Of a stretch of DNA of 64,000 nucleotides, positions 53,280-60,238 are shown one piece after another. The stretch comes from Stutzerimonas stutzeri (lineage in GTDB: Bacteria; Pseudomonadota; Gammaproteobacteria; Pseudomonadales; Pseudomonadaceae), in assembly GCA_002345575.1 (NCBI GenBank), contig DDVX01000017.1, forward strand, positions 62,001-126,000, given 5' to 3'. A program made the translations under genes and the position numbers. Each line of letters begins with the position of its first letter. Position 1 is the first letter of the stretch. The notes beneath the pieces were generated by a model. It was given only the letters and a program-made list of their open reading frames with translations. It did not search any database and was not told the origin of the DNA.

Positions 53280-53495
53280 TTACTGGCCCTCCTTTTCAAG
53301 CAGATCACGAGTCAGCAGAGCGACGTTGACCATCACGCGCTTGCCTACCTTGACGCTGGGCACATAGCCGCGATCAATCCACGAACGGACAACACCCGGT
53401 TCGTCCGACATGCCAATCCAGTCAGCAAAGGACTGCCAAGGCATCAAAGGAGGTGCCCCATAGAGCTTTTGGGTATCGAGTCCGTCCGTTTCCAT
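53280..53495 (-). CDS. Excisionase-like winged-helix DNA-binding protein
   Basis: The 71-residue protein has an N-terminal MerR/AlpA-type helix-turn-helix (PWQSFADWIGMSDEPGVVRS, then WIDRGYVPSVKVGKRVMVN). It is the first leftward gene opposite the repressor, where Pf phages keep the excision/replication switch protein. It probably aids excision and may activate phage genes. Confidence 0.72.
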   Translation of the reverse strand: METDGLDTQKLYGAPPLMPWQSFADWIGMSDEPGVVRSWIDRGYVPSVKVGKRVMVNVALLTRDLLEKEGQ

Positions 53496-53537
53496 TCCGC
53501 TTTACTCCGCTATACTCGCCTTTGTTTAGGCCGACTG

Positions 53538-53607
53538 AACTAAGTAATATTTACTAAGTCAGGACGAAGTATGTCACAGTGAGTACTAAGTACAAGCTAC
53601 TAAGTAG
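53538..53607 (+). promoter_or_regulatory. Four TACTAAGT repeats in the phage switch region
   Basis: AACTAAGTA (53538-53546), TTACTAAGT (53551-53559), GTACTAAGTA (53583-53592) and CTACTAAGTA (53598-53607) are direct repeats in the divergent promoter region between the excisionase-like gene and the repressor. They are probably operators for the repressor next door. The last lies 11 bp before its ATG. Confidence 0.65.
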
Positions 53608-53618
53608 ATCGTTTTGGA

Positions 53619-53885
53619 ATGATAAAAGACAGACTTATAAGCCTTTTCGATAAAGAGAGAACCAGCGTCTGGTTCGAAAAGGAGACAGGCATCGACCGCT
53701 ACCGCTGGGGAAACATCCGCAGCGGAAAGGCACGCCTTACAGACGCCGAAATCGAAGCGACGATCAAGATTTTCCCGCAATACGCTCTATGGCTGGCGAG
53801 TGGCCAAATCGCGCCGGAGTGCGGACAAACGAGCCCCGATTACGACGAAGCAAACCGAAACTTGCCCAATCAAAACGCGGTATAG
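53619..53885 (+). CDS. Phage repressor-like DNA-binding protein
   Basis: The 88-residue protein looks like a short Cro/C1-type helix-turn-helix protein (SVWFEKETGIDRYRWGNIRS, then RLTDAEIEATIKIFPQYALW). It runs opposite to the phage operon and is preceded by the TACTAAGT repeats, the layout of an inovirus immunity repressor. It has no dimerisation or peptidase domain. Confidence 0.75.
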   Translation: MIKDRLISLFDKERTSVWFEKETGIDRYRWGNIRSGKARLTDAEIEATIKIFPQYALWLASGQIAPECGQTSPDYDEANRNLPNQNAV

Positions 53886-53946
53886 CGATAACGACAGAAG
53901 TGGCTAGGCGCTGGCACGCCCGGAGAAATGAGCAAGGAAGCAAGAC

Positions 53947-54546
53947 ATGAAAGCTGAAATAGAGGACATGCCCGAGCATCTACGCACCCCGAAGAAACCC
54001 GGTCCATGGCGTTTCGTGGCGATCATGGGAATAGGTTCTGCAGTCTTCTGCGCAACAATGATGATGTTCGCGAAACCTATCGCGGTCGATATCGACCAGA
54101 TCAAGAAAGGCGTTCACGTAAGCGGCACACCATGGTTCAACCAAGAACAGGCACAACCAGCTAAGAACCCCGAGCCATACCGAACCGCACCATCAGTACC
54201 GTCACCAGCACCGATCAGGGCAACAGCTCAACGAGAACTCAGCCAATCAGAAATTGAATGGTTTGAGCAAGCTTCGAAGGAAGCACAAGCACGCAGACAA
54301 GAGCAGCGGCAAACATCGTTCAACGATCAGAACTACGAGCGGCGCGGAGCCGTAAACAGTTTGCCGCCACCGACAACGCTAAACGATTCCGCCCGAAAAT
54401 CAGAAACGACCAGTGCAAGGAAAGAAATCGTGGTAGTGGGCAAAGAAGACCGCCCAGAAAACTGGGCATGCTCTTACTTTGGCAAAGAAGGAAGCATCCA
54501 GCGACGCGAATGCAAAATGCGCTACCAGCTGGACAACCGGAACTAA
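53947..54546 (+). CDS. Unrecognised single-pass membrane protein at the phage right end
   Basis: The 199-residue protein has a short acidic/basic cytoplasmic start, one membrane segment (RFVAIMGIGSAVFCATMMMF) and a long polar domain rich in Gln, Ser, Pro and Arg. A small C-terminal domain with two cysteines follows (WACSYFGKEGSIQRRECKMR). It lies after the repressor in the same direction, so it is probably expressed in the lysogen. A role in superinfection exclusion or host modification is possible. I do not recognise its family. Confidence 0.7.
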   Translation: MKAEIEDMPEHLRTPKKPGPWRFVAIMGIGSAVFCATMMMFAKPIAVDIDQIKKGVHVSGTPWFNQEQAQPAKNPEPYRTAPSVPSPAPIRATAQRELSQSEIEWFEQASKEAQARRQEQRQTSFNDQNYERRGAVNSLPPPTTLNDSARKSETTSARKEIVVVGKEDRPENWACSYFGKEGSIQRRECKMRYQLDNRN

Positions 54547-54560
54547 ACAGCAGGGCAGAC

Positions 54561-54581
54561 GTGTCGATAAAGTGTCGAAAA
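54561..54581 (+). repeat. Right tandem repeat, candidate integrase arm site
   Basis: This is an exact copy of the 21-bp GTGTCGATAAA-GTGTCGAAAA tandem at 45785-45805, in the same orientation, 90 bp before the right attachment core. The stretch 54582-54670 holds nothing else. Confidence 0.6.
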
Positions 54582-54670
54582 CAGAGCGGGATAATGCCGA
54601 GATAAGCGGAACCCGAAAAGCCAGAAGGCAAGCAATGCACGACACTGGTGAATAAAGCAGGAGTAATAAT

Positions 54671-54697
54671 TGGGTTCGATTCCCATCGCCCGCTCCA
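54671..54697 (+). repeat. Right attachment-site core of the prophage
   Basis: A 27-bp exact copy of the tRNA-Gly 3' end marks the right boundary. It is followed by a near-copy of the tRNA terminator (54713-54733), so host sequence resumes here. The gap to modA (54698-54932) has no gene. Confidence 0.92.
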
Positions 54698-54878
54698 GAA
54701 TCGCATAGATAAAGCCCTGTTTTTACAGGGCTTTATCGTTTCCGCGAGCATGCCAACGCACAGCGTCGCGCTTGATATCCGGCAACTGGACTTGTCCTGC
54801 GAGCACTTAACCGGCTCAAGTCACCACATCATGCGATACCCCCGATTCCAGTCATTTTCTTCGTAGGCTATTTCCTTA

Positions 54879-54906
54879 GGCGCTATACAAGTGCTTATAT
54901 AGCGCC
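54879..54906. promoter_or_regulatory. ModE box upstream of modA
   Basis: GGCGCTATACAA-GTGC-TTATATAGCGCC is a near-perfect 28-bp palindrome, matching the known ModE operator built on CGCTATAT/ATATAGCG. It stands 27 bp before the modA start, so molybdate-bound ModE should repress the operon. Confidence 0.85.
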
Positions 54907-54932
54907 AAAATTATCATGCACCGGAGAAAGTC

Positions 54933-55685
54933 ATGCGTATTTCGTGGGTCAAACGAGTCGGTATTGCCCTGGCGTTTTCCTGTGGTCTGGCCCAGGCAGG
55001 CGAAGTGACGGTTTCAGCCGCCTCCAGCCTGACCAATGCCTTTCAGGAAATCGCCCGCAATTACGAAGCCGAATATCCAGACGCCAAGGTATTGCTGAAT
55101 TTCGCTGCTTCCGGAGCACTGCTGCAACAGATGGCCAAGGGCGCGCCGGTAGACGTGTTCGCTTCCGCCGATCAGGAGACGATGGACATGGCAGCCGAGC
55201 GGAACCTGCTTGCAGCCGGAACCCGTGAGGATTTCGCCCAGAATGCGCTGGTGCTGATCGTGCCCAACGACAGCCGGATCCAGCTTGCGCAGTTGGCCGA
55301 TCTGCAGCAACCCGCCGTCGAACGGGTCGCCATTGGCAATCCGGCCAGCGTCCCCGTGGGCCGATACAGCCAACGCGCCCTGGAAGCGGCCAATCTCTGG
55401 GAAGCCATGCAGGCCAAGACGATCAATACCCAGAACGTACGCCAATCGCTGGATTACGTAGCCCGAGGCGAGGTCGAAGCGGCATTCGTCTATGCCACCG
55501 ACGCCCACATCATGAAAGACAAGGTGAAGGTTGCCTTCGCCGTACCACTGGATGTAGCGATCAGCTACCCGATTGCCCAGCTCGGCGACAGCGCCAATGC
55601 CGAGGAAGGCAAACGCTTCATCGCCCATGTGCAGTCACCCGCCGGACAGGAAATTCTTGCCCGGCATGGTTTTCTGAAACCCTGA
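54933..55685 (+). CDS. modA: Molybdate-binding periplasmic protein
   Basis: The 250-residue protein has a signal peptide ending near AQAG and the ModA core: VSAASSLTNAFQEIARNYE, ASGALLQQMAKGAPVDVFAS and AIGNPASVPVGRYSQRALE. It captures molybdate in the periplasm for ModBC. It is the first gene of the mod operon and follows a ModE box. Confidence 0.96.
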   Translation: MRISWVKRVGIALAFSCGLAQAGEVTVSAASSLTNAFQEIARNYEAEYPDAKVLLNFAASGALLQQMAKGAPVDVFASADQETMDMAAERNLLAAGTREDFAQNALVLIVPNDSRIQLAQLADLQQPAVERVAIGNPASVPVGRYSQRALEAANLWEAMQAKTINTQNVRQSLDYVARGEVEAAFVYATDAHIMKDKVKVAFAVPLDVAISYPIAQLGDSANAEEGKRFIAHVQSPAGQEILARHGFLKP

Positions 55686-55703
55686 ACTCGGCCTGAGAAG
55701 AAC

Positions 55704-56375
55704 ATGGAATCGGCCTGGACAGCACTTGCCCTCTCGCTCAAGGTCGCCGGCTTTGCCACGGCGATCACTCTGGTGCTGGGGACCGCCACGGGATTTCTGC
55801 TGGCGCGTCTGCGCTTTCCCGGTCGCGACCTGCTCGACACCCTGCTGACCCTGCCGATGGTGCTGCCGCCCACCGTGCTGGGTTATTACCTGCTGGTGCT
55901 GCTGGGACGGCGCAGTACCTTTGGTGCCTGGTTGCAGGATACGTTCGGCATCACCCTGATTTTTACCTGGCAGGGCGCCGTGATCGCCGCCGCCATCGTC
56001 GCCTTTCCACTGGTATTCAAACCCGCGCGGGCGGCATTCGAGGGCGTGGACGGGCAACTGGAAAACGCCGCACGAGTGCTGGGGGTTTCGGAGCTGGCAA
56101 TCTTCTTTCGAGTGACCTTGCCGCTGGCCTGGCGCGGGATTCTGGCCGGCGTACTGCTCGCGTTCGCCCGTGCGCTGGGCGAGTTTGGCGCGACCCTGAT
56201 GGTAGCAGGCAGCATTCCCGGCAAGACGCAGACGCTGTCGATTGCGGTGTACGAAGCCGTGCAGGCCGGACAGGACGATGTGGCCAACACCCTGGTGCTG
56301 ATTACCTCGCTGGTCTGCGTGACCGTCCTGCTGGCAGCCGGTCGCCTTGCTCCCGGCCGCATCGCCAATCGCTGA
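55704..56375 (+). CDS. modB: Molybdate ABC transporter permease
   Basis: The 223-residue permease has five or six membrane segments and the EAA loop ENAARVLGVSELAIFFRVTL, then ALGEFGATLMVAGSIPGKTQ, typical of ModB. It lies 18 bp after modA. Confidence 0.96.
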   Translation: MESAWTALALSLKVAGFATAITLVLGTATGFLLARLRFPGRDLLDTLLTLPMVLPPTVLGYYLLVLLGRRSTFGAWLQDTFGITLIFTWQGAVIAAAIVAFPLVFKPARAAFEGVDGQLENAARVLGVSELAIFFRVTLPLAWRGILAGVLLAFARALGEFGATLMVAGSIPGKTQTLSIAVYEAVQAGQDDVANTLVLITSLVCVTVLLAAGRLAPGRIANR

Positions 56376-56387
56376 CGGAGGTTGCAC

Positions 56388-57065
56388 GTGCTGCTTGATA
56401 TCGATATCGCCAAGACCCTGACCTCCGGCAAGCGCACCTTTGAGCTGAAACTGGGCTTTCGCAGCAGCAGCCAGCGGCTGGTCATCCTCGGGCCATCCGG
56501 TTCGGGCAAGAGTCTGCTGCTGAAATCCATTGCGGGCCTGATGCGACCTGATCGCGGGCATATCCGCCTGGATGACACGACGCTGTTCGATGCCAACGCG
56601 AAGATCAACCTGGCGCCACAGCAACGCAAAATGGCTTACGTGTTTCAGGACTATGCGCTGTTCCCTCACCTGAGCGTGCGACAGAACATCGCCTTCGGCA
56701 TGACTCACGGGCTGCTCAACCCTCGCTCAAGCCAGCACAACGACACAGTCGAATATTGGCTGGACGCCTTCCAGCTACGTACGGTCGCCGACCAGTTGCC
56801 CGAAGAGCTGTCCGGTGGCCAGCGCCAGCGCACCGCTCTCGCTCGGGCGCTGGTTGCAAAGCCTAAAGCGCTATTACTGGACGAGCCTTTTTCCGCGCTG
56901 GACTCCACGCTGCGCAGCCATATGCGCCGCGAACTGGACGAGTTACAGCGACGCCTGCAGGTACCCATGCTGCTGATCACCCATGATCGGGAGGACGCCG
57001 AGGTCTTCGGCGACGAGGTGCTGAACATAAATGAGGGCCGTCTCGAAAACCTGAGAGGGAGCTGA
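56388..57065 (+). CDS. modC: Molybdate ABC transporter ATPase, short form
   Basis: The 225-residue ATPase has Walker A (LGPSGSGKSLLLKS), the Q-loop (VFQDYALFPHLSV), LSGGQRQRTALARAL and Walker B (ALLLDEPFSAL). It ends about 120 residues before the usual ModC length and lacks the C-terminal TOBE/Mop molybdate-binding domain. I chose the GTG at 56388, with ACGGAGG six bases upstream; a TTG six bases earlier is less likely. It is coupled to modE, which does carry two Mop domains. Confidence 0.93.
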   Translation: MLLDIDIAKTLTSGKRTFELKLGFRSSSQRLVILGPSGSGKSLLLKSIAGLMRPDRGHIRLDDTTLFDANAKINLAPQQRKMAYVFQDYALFPHLSVRQNIAFGMTHGLLNPRSSQHNDTVEYWLDAFQLRTVADQLPEELSGGQRQRTALARALVAKPKALLLDEPFSALDSTLRSHMRRELDELQRRLQVPMLLITHDREDAEVFGDEVLNINEGRLENLRGS

Positions 57066-57069
57066 AGCG

Positions 57070-57882
57070 ATGAAACCAACCAACCGCCCCATGGAGTTGC
57101 ACGGCTCGCTCTGGCTGACCGTCGACGGTGAGCGCTTCGGTGGCGAGCAGCGCATTGCCCTGCTCGCCAAGATCGCCGAATGCGGCTCCATCACCCAGGC
57201 CGCCAAAGCAATAGGCATGAGTTACAAAGCCGCCTGGGATGCCATCGATGCGATGAACAATCTGGCTGGTGAGCCGTTGATGGAGCGCCTTGCCGGTGGC
57301 AAGGGCGGCGGCGGTACGCGCCTGACCCAGCGCGGTGAACAGTTGGTGGAGAACTTTCGCCTGATCGAGCGCGAGCATCTGCGCTTCGTCGAGCAACTGA
57401 GCCGGCAGGCCACAGGCATTGCCGATGACTATTTGTTGATTCGCAGGATGGCCATGAAAACCAGCGCCCGTAACCAGTTCCACGGCCAGGTCGTCCGTGT
57501 GACAACCGGGGCGGTCAACGATGAAATCGAGCTGGCTATTGCCGGCGGGCAGACCATCATCGCCACCGTCACGCACGAAAGCACGCTAGAGCTGGGCTTG
57601 CGGCACGGTGCGGAAGCCTTGGCGTTAGTGAAATCCTCATCGGTCATCCTGGTCCGCGACGAAGACGGCGTGCGCTTCTCGGCTCGCAATCGCATGAGCG
57701 GCTGCATTGCACGCATCCACCCCGGCGCGGTGAACACCGAGGTGGTGCTGGACCTGCCGGGCGGCGCTACGCTCGCGGCCATCGTCACCAATGAAAGCTG
57801 CCGCACGCTTGAATTAGCCGAGGGCGAAAGCGTCACGGCGATCTTCAAGGCCTCCAGCGTGATCATCGGCGTACCGTCGTAG
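57070..57882 (+). CDS. modE: Molybdate-responsive regulator ModE
   Basis: The 270-residue protein has an N-terminal winged helix (RIALLAKIAECGSITQAAKA, then MSYKAAWDAIDAMNNL) and two tandem Mop/TOBE domains (TSARNQFHGQVVRVTTGAVN at about 140, and SARNRMSGCIARIHPGAVNT at about 208). Molybdate binding should drive repression of modABC through the box at 54879. It is the last gene of the mod operon, so it represses itself too. Four bases separate it from modC. Confidence 0.95.
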   Translation: MKPTNRPMELHGSLWLTVDGERFGGEQRIALLAKIAECGSITQAAKAIGMSYKAAWDAIDAMNNLAGEPLMERLAGGKGGGGTRLTQRGEQLVENFRLIEREHLRFVEQLSRQATGIADDYLLIRRMAMKTSARNQFHGQVVRVTTGAVNDEIELAIAGGQTIIATVTHESTLELGLRHGAEALALVKSSSVILVRDEDGVRFSARNRMSGCIARIHPGAVNTEVVLDLPGGATLAAIVTNESCRTLELAEGESVTAIFKASSVIIGVPS

Positions 57883-57980
57883 GGGGGGATGTCGTTTTTT
57901 ACATCCACCGTAGCACCGCTGGTTGTCCGGTTATTCGCTGGCAGGGAAACGGTGGACAAGCTTCGCGTTGTCCACCCTAC
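57880..57980. repeat. Two GTAG-REP hairpins after modE
   Basis: GTAGGGGGGGATGTCG with ACATCCACCGTAG (57880-57911) and GGTGGACAAGCTTCGCG with TTGTCCACCCTAC (57951-57980) lie in the convergent modE-znuD gap. The second may end both transcripts. Confidence 0.6.
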
Positions 57981-57990
57981 GCACGCGCTA

Positions 57991-60000
57991 TCAGAACGCC
58001 AGCCGTACCCCCACCGTCAGATTGCGCCCCGGCAGCAATACCTCGTCTTTGATAAAGGACGTGTGCTGACGAGCCTTCTCGTCCAGCAGGTTGTTGCCCT
58101 TGAGGTAGATCAGGTAGTCGCCCTGCTTCAACGAGCCGGCATAGCTCAGCCCCGCGCCAAGCATGTTGTAGCCACCGGTTTCGGTTTCATAAATGGCCAG
58201 TTCGTCCTGGCGCTGTACCCGGTAGAACTCAAGTTGGCCGCTGAGCGCAGGTGAGAAGCTCTGATCGAGGCGCACGCCCAGACGGTCCGCCGGGATACGT
58301 GGAAGATCGCCGCCGCCATTGCGCAGTTTGCCGCGCACATGGTCACCGAACAGAGTAAAAGCGGTGGCGTCGGTCACCTGGAAGCGCACCTCGCCCTCGG
58401 CTCCGGTAAGCACCGCGTCCTGCTGGCGGTATTCGATTTCGCGGTAACCGCCGCCGATGTCGTTGCCGGTATCCGCCGCGTAGATGAAGTCATTGACCTG
58501 ATTGCGGAACAGGCTGAACGTGAAGGTGGTGCGGCCGGCAAACTTGCGCAGGGTGAGCTCGGCGTTGTGCGAGGTTTCCTCGTCCAGTTCGATGTTACCC
58601 AGCTCTACCGTGCGGCTGGCGGCGTGAGGGCCGTAGGCGTAAAGCTCTTCAGCCGTGGGCAGGCGCTGGGAACGTGACAGGGAGAATCCCAGCGAGTATT
58701 GCGGAGCGAAGGTCCAGATCGCACCAGCTGAAACCGACGTACCGCTGTGGCTGGTATCTCGCTGGCCGTCAGCGTCGATATCCTGCCATTCGTGGCGCAG
58801 GCCCAGCTCGTAGCGCCAGGCGCCAGCGGTGTATTCCTCCAGCAGGAACAAGCCGTGGTTGCGGGTCAGGGTCGGCGGTACGTACGCCTCTTCGCCGGCC
58901 GCTTCGAAGTTGCGACGCAGGGTTTGTCCACCGAGCACGCCACGCCAGCCGAACAGCGGCTGATGGGTGAGTTCCAGACGCGCATCGGTGGCATCGTTGT
59001 CGAAGCGCGTCCCCACTTCGCCGCCTTCGATTTCCTGATGCTGATAGTTGCTGCGCCCTAGGCGCAGGCGCGCCAGCTCGAAGCCCGGGAGCGGATCGTT
59101 CAGCTCCCCGCGCAGATCCCAGCGCTTCTGCTGCATATCCACATAGGGCACGCCTTCATCCTCGTGATCATAATCGTGACCATGGCCATGTCCACCACAG
59201 TGCCAGTCGCTGCCATGGGTGTGGCAGTCGGCATGTTCATGGGCCAGCAGTCCGTAGCGGTTGTTCTGCTCGGTATAGGCTGCGCCGAGGTAACCGCGCT
59301 CACCGATGAAGCTGGCGCCGAGAGTAAAGGTGTCGGTGTCGTTGTAGGAGCCGGCCTGCTTATTCGGCGAGCCGGGAATCTCGTATTCGTCGGCCTGCCG
59401 TTTGGCACCTTCTGCGCGCACGGCGAAATTGCCGGTGCCAGCGGTGATGCCGAACACACCGGCGCTTTCATTGGCGGCGCTGTTGGCACGCAACTCCAGC
59501 TCACCCTCGTAGCCTTTCTCAGGCACATAAGTCGGCACCTTGCGGTCAATCACATTGACCACCCCGCCAATCGCTCCGCCGCCATACAGCAGCGCCGCCG
59601 GACCTTTGAGCACTTCAATACGCTCGGCCAGCAGAGGCTCGCTGACCACCGCATGGTCCGGGCTGATGGTCGATGCGTCGAGCAATTCCACGCCATCGCT
59701 CAACACCTTCACCCTAGCGCCATCGAGCCCGCGAATCACCGGTCGTGAAGCCCCAGCACCGAAGCCACTGGCATGTACGCCAGGCACGCCCTGTAGTGTT
59801 TCGCCAAGGGTGGCTTCGCGGCGCCGCACCAGCGCGTCGCCTTCCAGCACAGACGTCGGCAGCGTCATCTCGTGGCTTTGCCGACCAAGCGCGCTGGAGC
59901 TGACGACCACGGAGTCGAGTTCGACCGGCTCTGCGGCCCATGCGCCCGGAATGAGAGCCAGGCTGACGGCCCAGGCCAGGGGATGAGGCTTCTGTGTCAT
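57991..60000 (-). CDS. znuD: TonB-dependent outer-membrane receptor, ZnuD-like (zinc)
   Basis: The 669-residue receptor has a signal peptide (ending AWA), a plug domain (EPVELDSVVVSSSALGRQSH, RPVIRGLDGARVKVLSDGVE) and a 22-strand-type barrel ending in ...VRLAF. An external loop near residues 255-285 is packed with His, Asp and Cys (HEHADCHTHGSDWHCGGHGH), as in ZnuD zinc receptors. A Zur-like palindrome lies before it. The P. aeruginosa equivalent lies next to putP, as here. Confidence 0.9.
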   Translation of the reverse strand: MTQKPHPLAWAVSLALIPGAWAAEPVELDSVVVSSSALGRQSHEMTLPTSVLEGDALVRRREATLGETLQGVPGVHASGFGAGASRPVIRGLDGARVKVLSDGVELLDASTISPDHAVVSEPLLAERIEVLKGPAALLYGGGAIGGVVNVIDRKVPTYVPEKGYEGELELRANSAANESAGVFGITAGTGNFAVRAEGAKRQADEYEIPGSPNKQAGSYNDTDTFTLGASFIGERGYLGAAYTEQNNRYGLLAHEHADCHTHGSDWHCGGHGHGHDYDHEDEGVPYVDMQQKRWDLRGELNDPLPGFELARLRLGRSNYQHQEIEGGEVGTRFDNDATDARLELTHQPLFGWRGVLGGQTLRRNFEAAGEEAYVPPTLTRNHGLFLLEEYTAGAWRYELGLRHEWQDIDADGQRDTSHSGTSVSAGAIWTFAPQYSLGFSLSRSQRLPTAEELYAYGPHAASRTVELGNIELDEETSHNAELTLRKFAGRTTFTFSLFRNQVNDFIYAADTGNDIGGGYREIEYRQQDAVLTGAEGEVRFQVTDATAFTLFGDHVRGKLRNGGGDLPRIPADRLGVRLDQSFSPALSGQLEFYRVQRQDELAIYETETGGYNMLGAGLSYAGSLKQGDYLIYLKGNNLLDEKARQHTSFIKDEVLLPGRNLTVGVRLAF

Positions 60001-60063
60001 GTGATTCTCCAGAAAATGACGACCGCGCTGTCAGGCGGTCAGAAAAGCGGCGGAGAATCTATC

Positions 60064-60080
60064 ATGTTATATCGTAACAT
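60064..60080. promoter_or_regulatory. Zur-type box upstream of znuD
   Basis: ATGTTATATCGTAACAT is a 17-bp palindrome of the Zur style (GTTATA/TATAAC core) and lies 64 bp before the znuD start. Repression by zinc-bound Zur is expected. Confidence 0.7.
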
Positions 60081-60161
60081 TTAAACTCTTAAATCAAGAT
60101 TTATACGGGCCCGCGCAGCGGCGCGGCCGGAACAGCTTTAATGAAAGTAAGCAGAAAGAAA

Positions 60162-60190
60162 ACAAGGCCCTTAAAGGGCCTTGTCAGCGT
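60162..60190 (-). terminator. Terminator after putP
   Basis: ACAAGGCCCTT and AAGGGCCTTGT form an 11-bp near-perfect stem; on the minus strand TTTTCTTTC follows. It lies 55 bp downstream of putP. Confidence 0.85.
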
Positions 60191-60238
60191 TCACCGAACC
60201 GTCAGCGGCTCGGGAAAAGGAGCCGGTAGTGGTGGGGA

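Larger units (their letters stand above)
45728..54697. mobile_element. Integrated filamentous phage (inovirus, Pf-like), about 9.0 kb
   Basis: The element lies between a 27-bp duplicated tRNA-Gly 3' end. Most genes run leftward in the order repressor-side small genes, ssDNA-binding protein, small coat proteins, major coat protein, adsorption protein, DUF2523 coat protein, Zot, replication initiator and integrase. This is the Pf-type inovirus order. A repressor and an unknown membrane protein run rightward at the right end. All core genes are intact in sequence, so it may be an active phage. Its genes are visibly less GC-rich than the flanks. Confidence 0.95.

Noticed and set aside
52945..53280. 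Alternative minus-strand frame of 111 codons starting at the excisionase stop
   Set aside because: It overlaps the excisionase-like gene by TAATG, but its sequence is low in order. The competing frame 52959-53249 has two CxxC pairs, a ribosome site and a coupled successor.
54648..54866. Plus-strand frame across the right attachment site
   Set aside because: It is made of tRNA and terminator sequence, so it is not a gene.
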